Shown here in pieces: positions 11,038 to 19,404 of a stretch of DNA of 64,000 nt. Source of the stretch: Actinokineospora iranica (GTDB lineage Bacteria; Actinomycetota; Actinomycetes; Mycobacteriales; Pseudonocardiaceae). A model generated the notes under the pieces. That model was not told the origin of the DNA. It saw only the letters and a program-made list of their open reading frames with translations, and did not search any database. Both the position numbers and the translations under genes were made by a program. The stretch lies in NCBI RefSeq assembly GCF_900101685.1, contig NZ_FMZZ01000001.1, positions 434,001 to 498,000 on the forward strand, in the 5' to 3' direction. Position 1 is the first letter of the stretch. Each line of letters begins with the position of its first letter.

Positions 11038-12372
11038 TCAGCGCACCTCGGCTGGCGTCGCGTCCCGCGCGCAGCGGAACCCGGCGAAGATCTGCCGCCG
11101 GATGGGGTGGTCCCAGTTGCGGAAAGTGCCGCGCACGGCCGAGGCGTCGGTGCCGAACGAGCCGCCGCGCAGCATCTTGTAGTCGCCGCCGAAGAACACC
11201 TCCGAGTACTCCCGGTACGGGAACGCCGCGAACCCCGGATACGGCTGGAAGCCGGAGTCGACCCACTCCCAGACGTCGCCGATGAGCTGGCGCACCCCTA
11301 GCGGCGACTCGCCCTTGGGATAGGCGCCGACCGGGGCGGGCCGCAGGTGCCGCTGGCCCAGGTTGGCGTGCTCCGCCCCGGGGTCGTCGTCGCCCCAGGG
11401 GTAGCGGCGAGAGCGCCCGGTGGCCGGGTCGAACCGGGCGGCCTTCTCCCACTCCGGCTCGGTGGGCAGGCGCTTGCCCGCCCAGGCCGCGTACGCCGCC
11501 GCCTCGTGGAAGCACACGTGCACCACCGGCTCGTCCAGCGGGACCGGCTCCACGACGCCGAACCGGGTCCGCGACCAGCCGTCGCCGTCGCGGGACCAGA
11601 AGCGGGGCGCGGCCAGGTTCGCCCGCTGCCGGTGCGCCCACCCGGCCGCGCTCCACCAGCGCGGGTCGTCGTAGCCGCCCGCGTCGATGAACGCCAGGTA
11701 GTCGCCGTTGCTGACCGGCACCGTGTCGATGAAGAACGCGTCGACGTGGGTGCGGAAAGCGGGCCGCTCGTTGTCCAGCGCCCACGGCTCCGTGGAGGTG
11801 CCCATGGTGAACTCCCCGGCGGGGACCAGCACCTCGCGCCGCGCGGGCGGGGTGGCTGGCGCCGGGTCCGGGGCGTGCAGCACCGGCGCGCCGACCCGAA
11901 GCTGGTGGGTGGCCAGCATGGTCTCGTCGTGCTGCTGCTCGTGCTGGACGATCATGCCGAACGCGAAGCCCTGCTCGACCAGCCTGCGGCCCTCCAGCGG
12001 GCTGCGGTCGAGCACGTCGAACACCTTGTCCCGGACCTCGCGCACGTAGGCGCGGGCCTCGGCGGGCGGCAGCAGCGGCAGCGCGGGCCGGTTCGCGCGG
12101 GGATGCTGGAACGCGTCGTACAGCTCATCGATGTCGCCGCGAACCGGCTCGCGCCCGCCGACGTCGCGCACCAGCCACAACTCCTCCTGGTTGCCGATGT
12201 GCGCCAGGTCCCACACCAGCGGCGACATCAGCTTGGAGTGCTGGCGGACCAGGTCGTCGTCGTCCACCGCGTCGGTGAGCGCGTCGCTGCGCTCCCGGGA
12301 GCGGCGCAACTGCTCGGCGACCCGCGCACGCACTTGCTCCGGCCCCAAGAGCCGGTCCTCGGTGCTGGTCAC
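11038..12372 (-). CDS. egtB: Ergothioneine biosynthesis protein EgtB
   Basis: EgtB is the non-haem iron sulfoxide synthase that joins hercynine and gamma-glutamylcysteine with O2. The 444-residue protein has an N-terminal DinB-like domain with the iron ligands H-x3-H-x-E in QHEQQHDETM and a C-terminal FGE-sulfatase/C-type-lectin-like domain (VLVPAGEFTMGT, KRLPTEPEWEKAAR, GDVWEWVDS, FAGFRCARD). GTG 12372 overlaps the egtA stop by four bases (GTGA) and has GGGAGG five bases upstream, so it is translationally coupled to egtA. An extended open frame upstream overlaps egtA and is not used. Confidence 0.96.
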   Translation of the reverse strand: MTSTEDRLLGPEQVRARVAEQLRRSRERSDALTDAVDDDDLVRQHSKLMSPLVWDLAHIGNQEELWLVRDVGGREPVRGDIDELYDAFQHPRANRPALPLLPPAEARAYVREVRDKVFDVLDRSPLEGRRLVEQGFAFGMIVQHEQQHDETMLATHQLRVGAPVLHAPDPAPATPPARREVLVPAGEFTMGTSTEPWALDNERPAFRTHVDAFFIDTVPVSNGDYLAFIDAGGYDDPRWWSAAGWAHRQRANLAAPRFWSRDGDGWSRTRFGVVEPVPLDEPVVHVCFHEAAAYAAWAGKRLPTEPEWEKAARFDPATGRSRRYPWGDDDPGAEHANLGQRHLRPAPVGAYPKGESPLGVRQLIGDVWEWVDSGFQPYPGFAAFPYREYSEVFFGGDYKMLRGGSFGTDASAVRGTFRNWDHPIRRQIFAGFRCARDATPAEVR

Positions 12373-13625
12373 GACTTCCTCCCATTCGTCGTGGTCTTCG
12401 CGATGAGCCGCGTCAGGTGGTCGGTGACGGCGGCGTGCGATTGCGGTGGCAGCCCCAGCCGTGCCACGGCCGGGACCCCCAGGTCGAGCACCCGCCGGGC
12501 GGCGAGCGCGATGGGCGCGTCGGCGAGGCCGAGGCGCGCCGCGTCGAGCCACCGGTCGGCGACCGGGGCGCAGACCTCGACCACCGCGTCGACCGTGCCC
12601 GGCTCGGCCATGAGCCCGGCGAGCAGTGCGGTCGGGGTGATCCAGTCCATGCCGTCCTGGGCGTCGAGGTAGCGCACCTCGAAGTAGCCGTGCGGGCGGA
12701 CGGGCGGGAACAGCGTGGAGATGTGGTAGTCGAGGTCGTCGAGGGTGGGCGGCTGGGGCAGCGCCCCGGCGATCCAGTCGGCGAAGGTGACCCCGGCGGG
12801 GGCGTCCCACGGGCCGTGCGGTCTTCGCACGCACAGCAATGGGGTGTCGAGCACGTGTCTGGCCCAGGTCAGCGCCGGATCGTCGGTGATCGGGACCGGG
12901 CGGGCGCGGGACGGGTCGATGCCCAGGACCGTCCGGGTGCGCTGCGAGGCCCAGCCCGGCCGCGGCGAGTTGGCGAACAGCGCCACCAGAACCGGGCCGA
13001 GCGAGTTGACCGCGGCCCACCTGGCCACGACGTCGCCCCGCTCCCCCACGTCGACGCACACCTGGAGCCCGGCGGTGGCGCACATCATCGTGATGCCGTC
13101 CAGGCCGATGGGGGCGAACGCGCGCTCCATCGCGGCGTAGCGCGGGGTGTCCAGCACGCGGCGCGGCGCGCGGTGCGGGTCGATGCCCTGGGTGCCCAGG
13201 ACGAGCCCGGAGCGGGCCAGCAGGTCGGTGAGGTAGCGCTGGTCGGTGGCAACGGCGTCGATCAAGGAGCCGACCGCGGGCGCTGGGAGAGAGGAGATTT
13301 CCACCTGGCCGCCGGGCTCAAGGGTGAGTGGGGAGCCGGACGGGAGGGGCAGGTGCGGACTGTCTGGGCGCAGTGTGCGCGGGGTGTGGGGACCGAGCGC
13401 GGCGGCGATGTGGTCGGGGTCGAGGGGCCGCCGGGGATCGTCACGGTGGTGGACGGTCCATTCCAACTCGACGCCGAGCAGTTCCGGCGGGCCGTGCTTG
13501 AAGCACACCGAGGCGACATAGGCCTCGGCCTCCACCCTGGCCCGCAAACGTCTGCGGTCCGGTTCCATCGTTTCCGACTCGAACAGGGCAGTCACCGCGG
13601 AGTACCCCTTCCCATGCCGGTTCAT
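12369..13625 (-). CDS. egtA: Glutamate-cysteine ligase EgtA
   Basis: EgtA makes gamma-glutamylcysteine, the sulfur donor for EgtB. The frame encodes up to 418 residues with the actinobacterial GCS2-like signature (AEAYVASVCFKHGPPELLGVELEW), the EPGGQVEISS motif and a MMCATAGLQVCVDVG strand. ATG 13625 is reported; GTG 13595, with AAGGGG upstream, and ATG 13568 are in-frame alternatives nearer the conserved region. It is the first gene of egtA-egtB-egtC/D. No egtE lies in this window. The promoter should be in the 136-bp region shared with the divergent TetR gene. Confidence 0.93.
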   Translation of the reverse strand: MNRHGKGYSAVTALFESETMEPDRRRLRARVEAEAYVASVCFKHGPPELLGVELEWTVHHRDDPRRPLDPDHIAAALGPHTPRTLRPDSPHLPLPSGSPLTLEPGGQVEISSLPAPAVGSLIDAVATDQRYLTDLLARSGLVLGTQGIDPHRAPRRVLDTPRYAAMERAFAPIGLDGITMMCATAGLQVCVDVGERGDVVARWAAVNSLGPVLVALFANSPRPGWASQRTRTVLGIDPSRARPVPITDDPALTWARHVLDTPLLCVRRPHGPWDAPAGVTFADWIAGALPQPPTLDDLDYHISTLFPPVRPHGYFEVRYLDAQDGMDWITPTALLAGLMAEPGTVDAVVEVCAPVADRWLDAARLGLADAPIALAARRVLDLGVPAVARLGLPPQSHAAVTDHLTRLIAKTTTNGRKS

Positions 13626-13709
13626 GGCCTCGAATCGACGCTACACGCGGGTACCGACAGCCGCACCAGAGTGAATCGGCGGCCGCCCGCCACCGGGGGG
13701 AGTGATAAC

Positions 13710-13729
13710 CAATACGTACGTACGGATTG
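13710..13729. promoter_or_regulatory. 20-bp palindrome between egtA and the AcnR-like gene
   Basis: CAATACGTACGTACGGATTG is self-complementary except for one base pair and has a perfect TACGTACGTA-type core. It sits 33 bases upstream of the regulator start and about 85 bases upstream of egtA. A TetR-type operator for autoregulation, for egt control, or both is the simplest reading. It does not match the AcnR-type site seen at acnA. Confidence 0.6.
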
Positions 13730-13761
13730 CTTCCCGCGATGCCTGCTGCGACTATCGTCGG

Positions 13762-14361
13762 GTGCCACGGGTAAGCCAGGACCATCTTGACGCGCGCAGA
13801 CGCCAGATCCTCGACGGCGCGCGGTCTTGTTTCGCACGTCACGGCTACGAGGGCGCGACCGTGCGCCGGTTGGAAGAGGCTACCGGATTGTCCCGGGGGG
13901 CGATCTTCCACCACTTCCGCGACAAGGAGTCGCTGTTTCTCGCCCTGGCCGAGGACGACGTGCTGCGGATGACCGAGGTGGTCGCCGAGCAGGGTCTCGT
14001 CCAGGTGATGCGCGACCTGCTGTCGACCCCGGCGGGCAGCGGCGGGGAGACGCTGAACCCGGCCGACTGGCTGGGCACGCGGCTGGAGGTCTCGCGCAGG
14101 CTGCGCACCGACCCGGAGTTCCGCGCCCGCTGGGCCGAGCGCTCCGAGCAGCTCACCATCGCCACCCGCGAGCGGCTGCTGCGCCAGCGCGAGGCCGGGA
14201 ACCTGCGCGACGACGTGGACGTGGACGTCCTGACCGGATTCCTGGAACTGGTGCTCGAAGGGCTCGTCTCGCACCTGGCCATGGGCCTGCCCGCCGACGA
14301 CATGGACCCGGTGCTGGACCTGGTCGAGGAGACCGTCCGCCGCCACCGCCGCACGCACTAG
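13762..14361 (+). CDS. acnR: TetR/AcrR family regulator, AcnR-like (probable aconitase repressor)
   Basis: A 199-residue TetR-family repressor. The N-terminal helix-turn-helix region (PRVSQDHLDARRRQILDGA, then FARHGYEGATVRRLEE and GLSRGAIFHHFRDKESLF) closely resembles actinobacterial AcnR, which represses aconitase. GTG 13762 is chosen because homology begins at VPRVSQD; an ATG at 13702 lies inside the palindromic control region. In corynebacteria and mycobacteria acnR sits next to acn. Here it is 4.8 kb away, with the egt operon between in the opposite direction. An AcnR-consensus site does precede acnA. It could also control egt. Confidence 0.78.
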   Translation: MPRVSQDHLDARRRQILDGARSCFARHGYEGATVRRLEEATGLSRGAIFHHFRDKESLFLALAEDDVLRMTEVVAEQGLVQVMRDLLSTPAGSGGETLNPADWLGTRLEVSRRLRTDPEFRARWAERSEQLTIATRERLLRQREAGNLRDDVDVDVLTGFLELVLEGLVSHLAMGLPADDMDPVLDLVEETVRRHRRTH

Positions 14362-14434
14362 CGGGTTCGCGCCACCGGCCGGAAACCCCGGTGTTCCAGT
14401 GGCCGCGCGCCCGCGGTTTTGCTGGACTGGGGCC

Positions 14435-15007
14435 ATGGAACCGCGAGAGGCCTACACGCGCGCCCACGACGTCTTCGACCGGGCCGTGCACCAGGTCGGG
14501 CAGGCGTGGGACGCGCCGACACCGTGTCCGAAGTGGACAACGCGGGACCTGGTCAACCACTTGGTGTCCGAGCAGCTCTGGGTGCCGCACACCGTCGCGG
14601 GCGAGACCGTCGAGCAGGTCGGCGACCGCTACGACGGCGACGTCCTGGGACCCGACCCGGCCGCGGCGTGGGTCTCGGCGTCGGCCGCGGCGCAGCGCGC
14701 CTGGCGGGACGTGCCCGACGAGCGCCCGGTGCACCTGAGCTACGCCACCGTCCCGGCGAGCGAGTACCGCTGGCAGTTGACCCTCGACCTCAGCGCCCAC
14801 GGCTGGGACCTGGCCAAGGCGGCAGGCGCGGCCCCCGACCTCGGCGACGCCCTGGCCACCGCCCTGCTCGACGAGTTCACCGACCAGATCCCGCTGTGGC
14901 GCGGCACGTTGTTCGCCGACGAGGTGGAGGTGCCTGCCGACGCCGACCCGCAGACCCGGCTGGTGGCCCTGCTCGGCCGCGACCCGGACTGGGCCCCGCC
15001 CGCCTGA
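14435..15007 (+). CDS. TIGR03086-type / maleylpyruvate isomerase-like DinB-fold protein
   Basis: A 190-residue protein of the mycothiol-dependent maleylpyruvate isomerase N-terminal/DinB-like superfamily (TIGR03086 type). The segment CPKWTTRDLVNHLV near residue 30 carries the usual metal-ligand histidine, and LDLSAHGWDLAKA carries a second. Members are often metal-binding thiol-dependent proteins of unknown function in mycothiol-producing actinobacteria. ATG 14435 gives the family start MEPREAYTRAHDVF. The gene stands alone downstream of the TetR gene. The family is likely; no reaction can be given. Confidence 0.75.
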   Translation: MEPREAYTRAHDVFDRAVHQVGQAWDAPTPCPKWTTRDLVNHLVSEQLWVPHTVAGETVEQVGDRYDGDVLGPDPAAAWVSASAAAQRAWRDVPDERPVHLSYATVPASEYRWQLTLDLSAHGWDLAKAAGAAPDLGDALATALLDEFTDQIPLWRGTLFADEVEVPADADPQTRLVALLGRDPDWAPPA

Positions 15008-15150
15008 CCCGCTGGGACGAACCGGACACCCGCGACGGTTAGTCCGCATTGTCCGATTGCGCTTTCCTTGCCCCCGCCCACATCAGACGGCTCACCCGGG
15101 TCGGTGTGCGGCGTGGCACGCCCCGCATCCGGTCCCAGGTGAGCTCGGCT

Positions 15151-15296
15151 CCCTCTAGACTGGGCCGGTTCGAGGACGTCCACCGGAGTTCGAGGAGCAC
15201 ACCGTCCGTGCGCAAGGCGCAGTCCCCGGGGCGCAGTAGCGGGCCGGGAGAGAGTCCCGGCGACCATATCGGCCCGGAAACCGAGCGGGGTGCTCG
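15151..15296 (+). promoter_or_regulatory. Candidate structured leader of the first CNNM gene
   Basis: A -10-like TAGACT at 15156-15161 is followed by ~130 bases before the coding start. This leader has a CCGGGA/TCCCGG hairpin near 15243-15259 and a 7-bp hairpin ACCGAGC/GCTCGGT whose right arm runs into GTG 15297, with the only GGGG ribosome-binding stretch in its loop. This could control initiation. The GGGGCGCAGTAGC segment only faintly recalls the yybP-ykoY manganese riboswitch, so no class is assigned. Confidence 0.35.
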
Positions 15297-16625
15297 GTGA
15301 CCGGTCCCCTGCTCAGCCTTCTCGGCCTGCTGGCCGTGATCGCGCTGACCCTCGGCACGGCGCTGTTCGTCGCCGCCGAGTTCTCCCTGACCACTTTGGA
15401 ACGCAGCCAGGTCGACCACCACGCCGAGCAGGTGGGCGACCGGCGGGCGCTGGCGATCCAGCGGGCGCACCGGACGCTGTCGTTCCAGCTTTCCGGCGCC
15501 CAGCTCGGCATCACCATCACCACCCTGATCACCGGCTACATCGCCGAGCCCGCCCTGGCCAACCTGATCGAGCCCGTGCTGGGCTGGACCGGGCTGCCCT
15601 CGGGCGCGGCGGGCGTGGTCGCGCTGGTGATCGCGCTGCTGGTGGCCACCTCGCTGTCGATGGTCTTCGGCGAACTGGTGCCGAAGAACCTGGCGATCGC
15701 CCGGCCGCTGCCGACCGCGCGCGCCGTGGCCGGGCCCCAGGCGGTGTTCTCCCGGGTGTTCCGCTGGCTGATCCACGCCCTCAACGGCTCGGCGAACTGG
15801 ACCGTGCGCAGGCTGGGCGTCGAACCGCAGGAAGAACTGCGCTCGGCCCGCTCGCCGCAGGAGCTAGGCAGCCTGGTGCGCTCAAGCGAGGCGCTGGGCA
15901 CCCTCGACAAGGGCACCGCGAACCTGCTCAGCCGGTCACTGCGCTTCGGCGACCGCACGGCCGAGGACCTGATGACCCCGAGGGTGCAGGTGCAGGCGCT
16001 GCGCGCGGACGCGACCGTGGCGGACCTGGTGGCCCTGGCTCGGGCCAGCGGGCACTCGCGGTTCCCCGTGCACGGGGGCGATCTTGACGAGGTGCGCGGG
16101 GTGGTGCACGTGAAACAGGTGTTCAACGTACCCGCCGGGATGCGGGCCACGACTCGGGTCTCGTCGCTGGTGCGGCCGGTGCCGACGGTGCCGGAGACGC
16201 TGGACGGGGACGTGCTGCTGGAGCGGCTGCGTGGGTCAGGGCTACAGGTGGCGGTGGTGGTGGACGAGTACGGCGGCACCGCTGGGCTGGTCACGCTGGA
16301 GGACTTGATCGAGGAGATCGTGGGGGACGTCCGCGACGAACACGATCGTGAGGTCAATCCGGTGCGGCCGTTGGGGCGGGACAGTTGGATGGTGTCCGGG
16401 CTGCTGCGGGGGGATGAGCTTGCCGAGGCCACCGGTTTTCGGATGCCTGACGGGGAGTACGAGACGGTGGCCGGGCTGGTGCTGACTCAGTTGGGGCGGA
16501 TTCCTGAGGTGAATGACGAGATCCGGGTTGATGGGTGGCGGGTCACTGTCATGCGGATGGACCGGCATCGGGTTGCCGAGTTGCGGGTTGCTCGGGTTCC
16601 TGCTTGGCAGGAGGCTGTCCGGTGA
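15297..16625 (+). CDS. CNNM/CBS-domain membrane protein (HlyC/CorC family), first of a tandem pair
   Basis: A 442-residue protein with an N-terminal CNNM (DUF21) membrane domain of three to four helices ([16 protein letters not shown], the family-typical [16 protein letters not shown], and [11 protein letters not shown]). Two CBS domains follow (about 205-335, with EDLMTPRV and [25 protein letters not shown]), then a CorC-HlyC C-terminal domain. Relatives are implicated in Mg2+/Co2+ handling or efflux; the older name hemolysin is misleading. The second CNNM gene follows 301 bases later, beyond a hairpin repeat, and tandem pairs of this kind are common in actinobacteria. GTG 15297 lies in a hairpin that may control initiation. 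Confidence 0.92.
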   Translation: MTGPLLSLLGLLAVIALTLGTALFVAAEFSLTTLERSQVDHHAEQVGDRRALAIQRAHRTLSFQLSGAQLGITITTLITGYIAEPALANLIEPVLGWTGLPSGAAGVVALVIALLVATSLSMVFGELVPKNLAIARPLPTARAVAGPQAVFSRVFRWLIHALNGSANWTVRRLGVEPQEELRSARSPQELGSLVRSSEALGTLDKGTANLLSRSLRFGDRTAEDLMTPRVQVQALRADATVADLVALARASGHSRFPVHGGDLDEVRGVVHVKQVFNVPAGMRATTRVSSLVRPVPTVPETLDGDVLLERLRGSGLQVAVVVDEYGGTAGLVTLEDLIEEIVGDVRDEHDREVNPVRPLGRDSWMVSGLLRGDELAEATGFRMPDGEYETVAGLVLTQLGRIPEVNDEIRVDGWRVTVMRMDRHRVAELRVARVPAWQEAVR

Positions 16626-16652
16626 GCTGTGGGACTCGGTTTTCGGGGACTT

Positions 16653-16793
16653 GGGTGGGGGTTTGCTCGATGGGGGCTTCTGCGGGGGCTGGCTCTCGGG
16701 GGTTGGCTCGATGGGGTGGCGCGGCCTGGCGGACAGGTCCTGTTTCGGTCCTCTCGCCGCCCCGCAGCCCCCACCGCAAAGCCCACCCTCCCT
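16653..16793. repeat. Hairpin repeat element, copy 2
   Basis: This fills the 301-bp gap between the two CNNM genes. The left arm (16653-16688) and right arm (about 16757-16790) pair in four blocks: GGGTGGG, TTTGC, TGGGGGC and TGCGGGG. TTGCTCGATGGGGG lies in the left arm and GGTTGGCTCGATGGGGTGG (16701-16719) in the centre. The 19-mer is identical to the minus strand at 9199-9217. Strong G-over-C skew on the plus strand flips to C-over-G at the right arm. Confidence 0.62.
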
Positions 16794-16926
16794 GGGGGAC
16801 CGTCCCTGATCCATCCTATCGTCGCAGGTCAGCGCGGGGAAGAGAGCGCGCCGGGGCTGTGGATAACTTGCGATCATGGGTGGGGGCTCAGTGGGCACCT
16901 GGTGTGTCCGGGGCGGGGGTGTCTCG

Positions 16927-17976
16927 GTGAGTGATTTCCTTGCTCTGGTCGCCACTGTGCTGTTGTTGTTGGGGAACGCGTTCTTTGTTGGGGCGGAGTT
17001 CGCTGTTATCACGGCTCGGCGGGATCGGTTGGAGGCGTTGGCTCGGGAGGGGAAGGGGCGGGCTGTTGTCGCGATTGAGGCGGGGCGGCAACTGCCGTTG
17101 TTGATCGCGGGGGCGCAACTGGGGATCACCGTGTGCTCGCTGGGGTTGGGGGCGCTTGCCGAGCCGGTGATCGCGAGTTTGCTGGAGCAGCCGCTTGGCG
17201 GGCTTGGTCTGCCGGGCGCTGTGGTGCATGGGGTGGCGTTCGCGATCGCGCTCGGGGTTGTGGTGACGCTGCATACGGTGGTTGGGGAGATGGTGCCGAA
17301 GAACCTGGCTATCGCGGGGCCCGAGGGAGCGGCGATGGCGTTGGTTCCGGTTCATTTCGCGTTTTGCCGGTTGGTGCGGCCGTTGTTGGGGTTGTTCACC
17401 ACCGTATCCACCGCTGTGCTGCGGCTGTTTCACGTCACACCCAAGGACGAGCTGGAAAGCGCGTACACGCCGGATGAATTGGCGACGTTGATCGCCGAGT
17501 CGCGGCGGGAGGGGTTGCTCGACGACTCCGAGCACCGGCGGCTGGCCAATACGCTCTCGTCCGCTGAGCGGACGGTTGCCGAGGTGGTGGTGCCGTTGAA
17601 GAAGCTCAAGACCGTGCCGCATCCGCCTACCGTGGGGGATGTCGAGGCCGCGGTGGGTGAGACCGGGTTCTCGCGGTTCCCGGTGCGGATGCCTGATGGG
17701 TCGCTCAACGGGTATGTGCACGTCAAGGATGTGCTTGACCAGGTTGACGGGGACCCCCGGGCCCGGGTGCCGTGGTCGCGGGTGCGGGGGCTGCCGGAGT
17801 TGCCCGCCGACTCCCGGCTCGATGAGGCGCTGGCCGCGTTGCGGCGGGCGCAGAGCCACCTCGCCAAGGCCGTGTCGGCTGACCGTACGGTGCTGGGAGT
17901 GGTGGCGCTGGAAGACCTGGTGGAGGAGTACGTGGGCACGGTGCGCGACGGGACGCACATCGGCGATGGGGCTTGA
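16927..17976 (+). CDS. CNNM/CBS-domain membrane protein (HlyC/CorC family), second of a tandem pair
   Basis: A 349-residue paralogue of the upstream gene. It has the CNNM membrane domain ([56 protein letters not shown]) and a CBS pair (about 200-340, ending VVALEDLVEEYVGTVRDG). It lacks the CorC-HlyC tail and so ends soon after the second CBS domain. GTG 16927 is preferred because a GGGGCGGGGG tract lies upstream; ATG 16876 has no ribosome-binding site. Membrane transport or sensing of divalent cations is the family expectation. The next gene begins inside its last codons. This stretch uses more G/T-ending codons than its neighbours. Confidence 0.88.
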   Translation: MSDFLALVATVLLLLGNAFFVGAEFAVITARRDRLEALAREGKGRAVVAIEAGRQLPLLIAGAQLGITVCSLGLGALAEPVIASLLEQPLGGLGLPGAVVHGVAFAIALGVVVTLHTVVGEMVPKNLAIAGPEGAAMALVPVHFAFCRLVRPLLGLFTTVSTAVLRLFHVTPKDELESAYTPDELATLIAESRREGLLDDSEHRRLANTLSSAERTVAEVVVPLKKLKTVPHPPTVGDVEAAVGETGFSRFPVRMPDGSLNGYVHVKDVLDQVDGDPRARVPWSRVRGLPELPADSRLDEALAALRRAQSHLAKAVSADRTVLGVVALEDLVEEYVGTVRDGTHIGDGA

Positions 17977-18850
17977 GGTTCTGGGCGAGGCCGAGTGGCA
18001 TGTGCGGCGGGACGCGCATGGCAGGCGGGTGCGGGTGTGGACCGGACCGCACCAGGCTCGGCGGTCGCGGGGGGAGAAGCATCCGGTTCTCGACTTCCTG
18101 TTCACCTACTACAGCCACCGGCCCGCGCACCTGGAGCGGTGGCACCCGGGGGCGGGGGTGGCGCTGGCGGGGCCGTCCGCGCGCGAGTACCTGAAGTGGA
18201 AGGCCTACACCGAGACTGAGGACGGGGTGACCGTCGACGTCGCGGGGATGCCCGAGGCGCGGCGGCGCACGGCGGCGTTCGTGCGCGACCTGCTGGCGGC
18301 CACCGCGGCGCGGGCGCCTCGGCTGGGGTGTTTCGGGCTGCACGAGTGGGCGATGGTCTACCGGCTGAGCGAGGACGAGATCCGGCACGCTGACTGGCCG
18401 CTGCGGCTTGGGCAGGCGGGCACGGACGCGGTGGTGGAGTCGCAGACCATCAAGTGCAGCCACTTCGACGCGTTCCGGTTCTTCACCGAGCCCGCGCGGC
18501 CGCTGAACACGCTGCGGCCCACCCGGGAGGGGCAGATCGCGCTGGAGCAGCCGGGGTGTCTGCACGCGACCATGGACCTGTTCAAGCACGCCTACAAGCT
18601 CGACCCGTACACGCCGTCCGAGCTGGTCGCCGACTGCTTCGCGCTGGCGGTGGACGTGCGGGCGCTGGACATGCGCGCCAGCCCGTACGACCTCAGCGCC
18701 CTGGGGTACGCGCCGGTGCCGATCGAGACCGAGCGGGGGCGGGCGGAGTACGTGCGCGCCCAGTCGGAGTTCGCGCGGCGGGCGGAGCCGCTGCGGGCGG
18801 CGCTGATCGGGGTGTGCGAGTCGCTGCTGGCGGGGACGCCTGCCTCCTAG
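17966..18850 (+). CDS. Conserved protein of the type annotated as 3-methyladenine DNA glycosylase
   Basis: A 294-residue soluble protein. Actinobacterial relatives with segments such as GEKHPVLDFLFTYYSHRPA, WHPGAGVAL and GCFGLHEWAMVY are usually named 3-methyladenine DNA glycosylase in databases. No helix-hairpin-helix or MPG-type catalytic motif can be recognised here, so that name is not supported by the sequence. ATG 17966 overlaps the upstream CNNM stop by eleven bases, implying coupled translation. Conserved His, Cys and Asp/Glu residues (QTIKCSHFDAFRF, QPGCLHATMDLFKHAYK) suggest an enzyme. The function should be treated as unknown. Confidence 0.6.
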   Translation: MGLEVLGEAEWHVRRDAHGRRVRVWTGPHQARRSRGEKHPVLDFLFTYYSHRPAHLERWHPGAGVALAGPSAREYLKWKAYTETEDGVTVDVAGMPEARRRTAAFVRDLLAATAARAPRLGCFGLHEWAMVYRLSEDEIRHADWPLRLGQAGTDAVVESQTIKCSHFDAFRFFTEPARPLNTLRPTREGQIALEQPGCLHATMDLFKHAYKLDPYTPSELVADCFALAVDVRALDMRASPYDLSALGYAPVPIETERGRAEYVRAQSEFARRAEPLRAALIGVCESLLAGTPAS

Positions 18851-18859
18851 GATCGCGTC

Positions 18860-19393
18860 ATGCAGCGAAACCCCCTTGCCCGCGCCCTGGTCACGGTGTT
18901 CCTGGTCGTGCTGGCCGGATGCTCCGGGCAGACCAGTGGCGACAGCGCGCCCGGCGATGCGCCCGGGTTGGGCAGCGGGCCCGTCCAGGCCCGGGTCGCG
19001 GTCGAGTTACGCCCGGTCCTGTCGGTGGCCGAGCCCGAGCCGGGCGTCTCCACGGCGCCGAAGCCGGACGTGCTGGTCGGCCCGGACGGCGCGGTCTACA
19101 CGCTCGCCCCGTCCATCGGCGACTTCACCCGCTTGGAGAACGTGGTCGCCGAGGACATGCGGGAGAACGGCGGCGGGTGGGTCGTGACCATCCGGCTGCC
19201 ATCCGACAGCGCGCGGGTCTTCGCCGACTGGACCTCCGCGCACGTGGACGAGCGGCTCGCGATCGTCGTGGGTGACAAGCTCATCTCGGCGCCGACGATC
19301 ATGTCGCCGATCACCGGCGGGACGGTGCAGATCGCGGGCGACTTCACCGAGCAGGAGGCCAAGCGGCTGGCCGAGGACATCACCGGCGAGTAG
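18860..19393 (+). CDS. Lipoprotein with SecDF P1 head-like subdomain
   Basis: A 177-residue predicted lipoprotein. The signal peptide ends in the lipobox LAGC (Cys21). The C-terminal ~110 residues resemble the SecD periplasmic P1 head subdomain: [19 protein letters not shown], then [20 protein letters not shown] and [20 protein letters not shown]. These correspond to the SecD strand-and-loop segments around 'RLAIVLDGKVISAPVI'. There are no transmembrane helices and no SecD/SecF partner nearby, so it is not a translocase subunit in itself. It might assist folding or release outside the membrane, or be a domain recruited for another purpose. It is followed closely by rnhA. Confidence 0.72.
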   Translation: MQRNPLARALVTVFLVVLAGCSGQTSGDSAPGDAPGLGSGPVQARVAVELRPVLSVAEPEPGVSTAPKPDVLVGPDGAVYTLAPSIGDFTRLENVVAEDMRENGGGWVVTIRLPSDSARVFADWTSAHVDERLAIVVGDKLISAPTIMSPITGGTVQIAGDFTEQEAKRLAEDITGE

Positions 19394-19404
19394 GGAGACG
19401 GCTT

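Noticed and set aside
12373-13083. N-terminal extension of egtB across egtA
   Set aside because: The frame is open, but the extension is Arg/Gly-rich shadow sequence of egtA; GTG 12372 has a good ribosome-binding site and family homology begins there.
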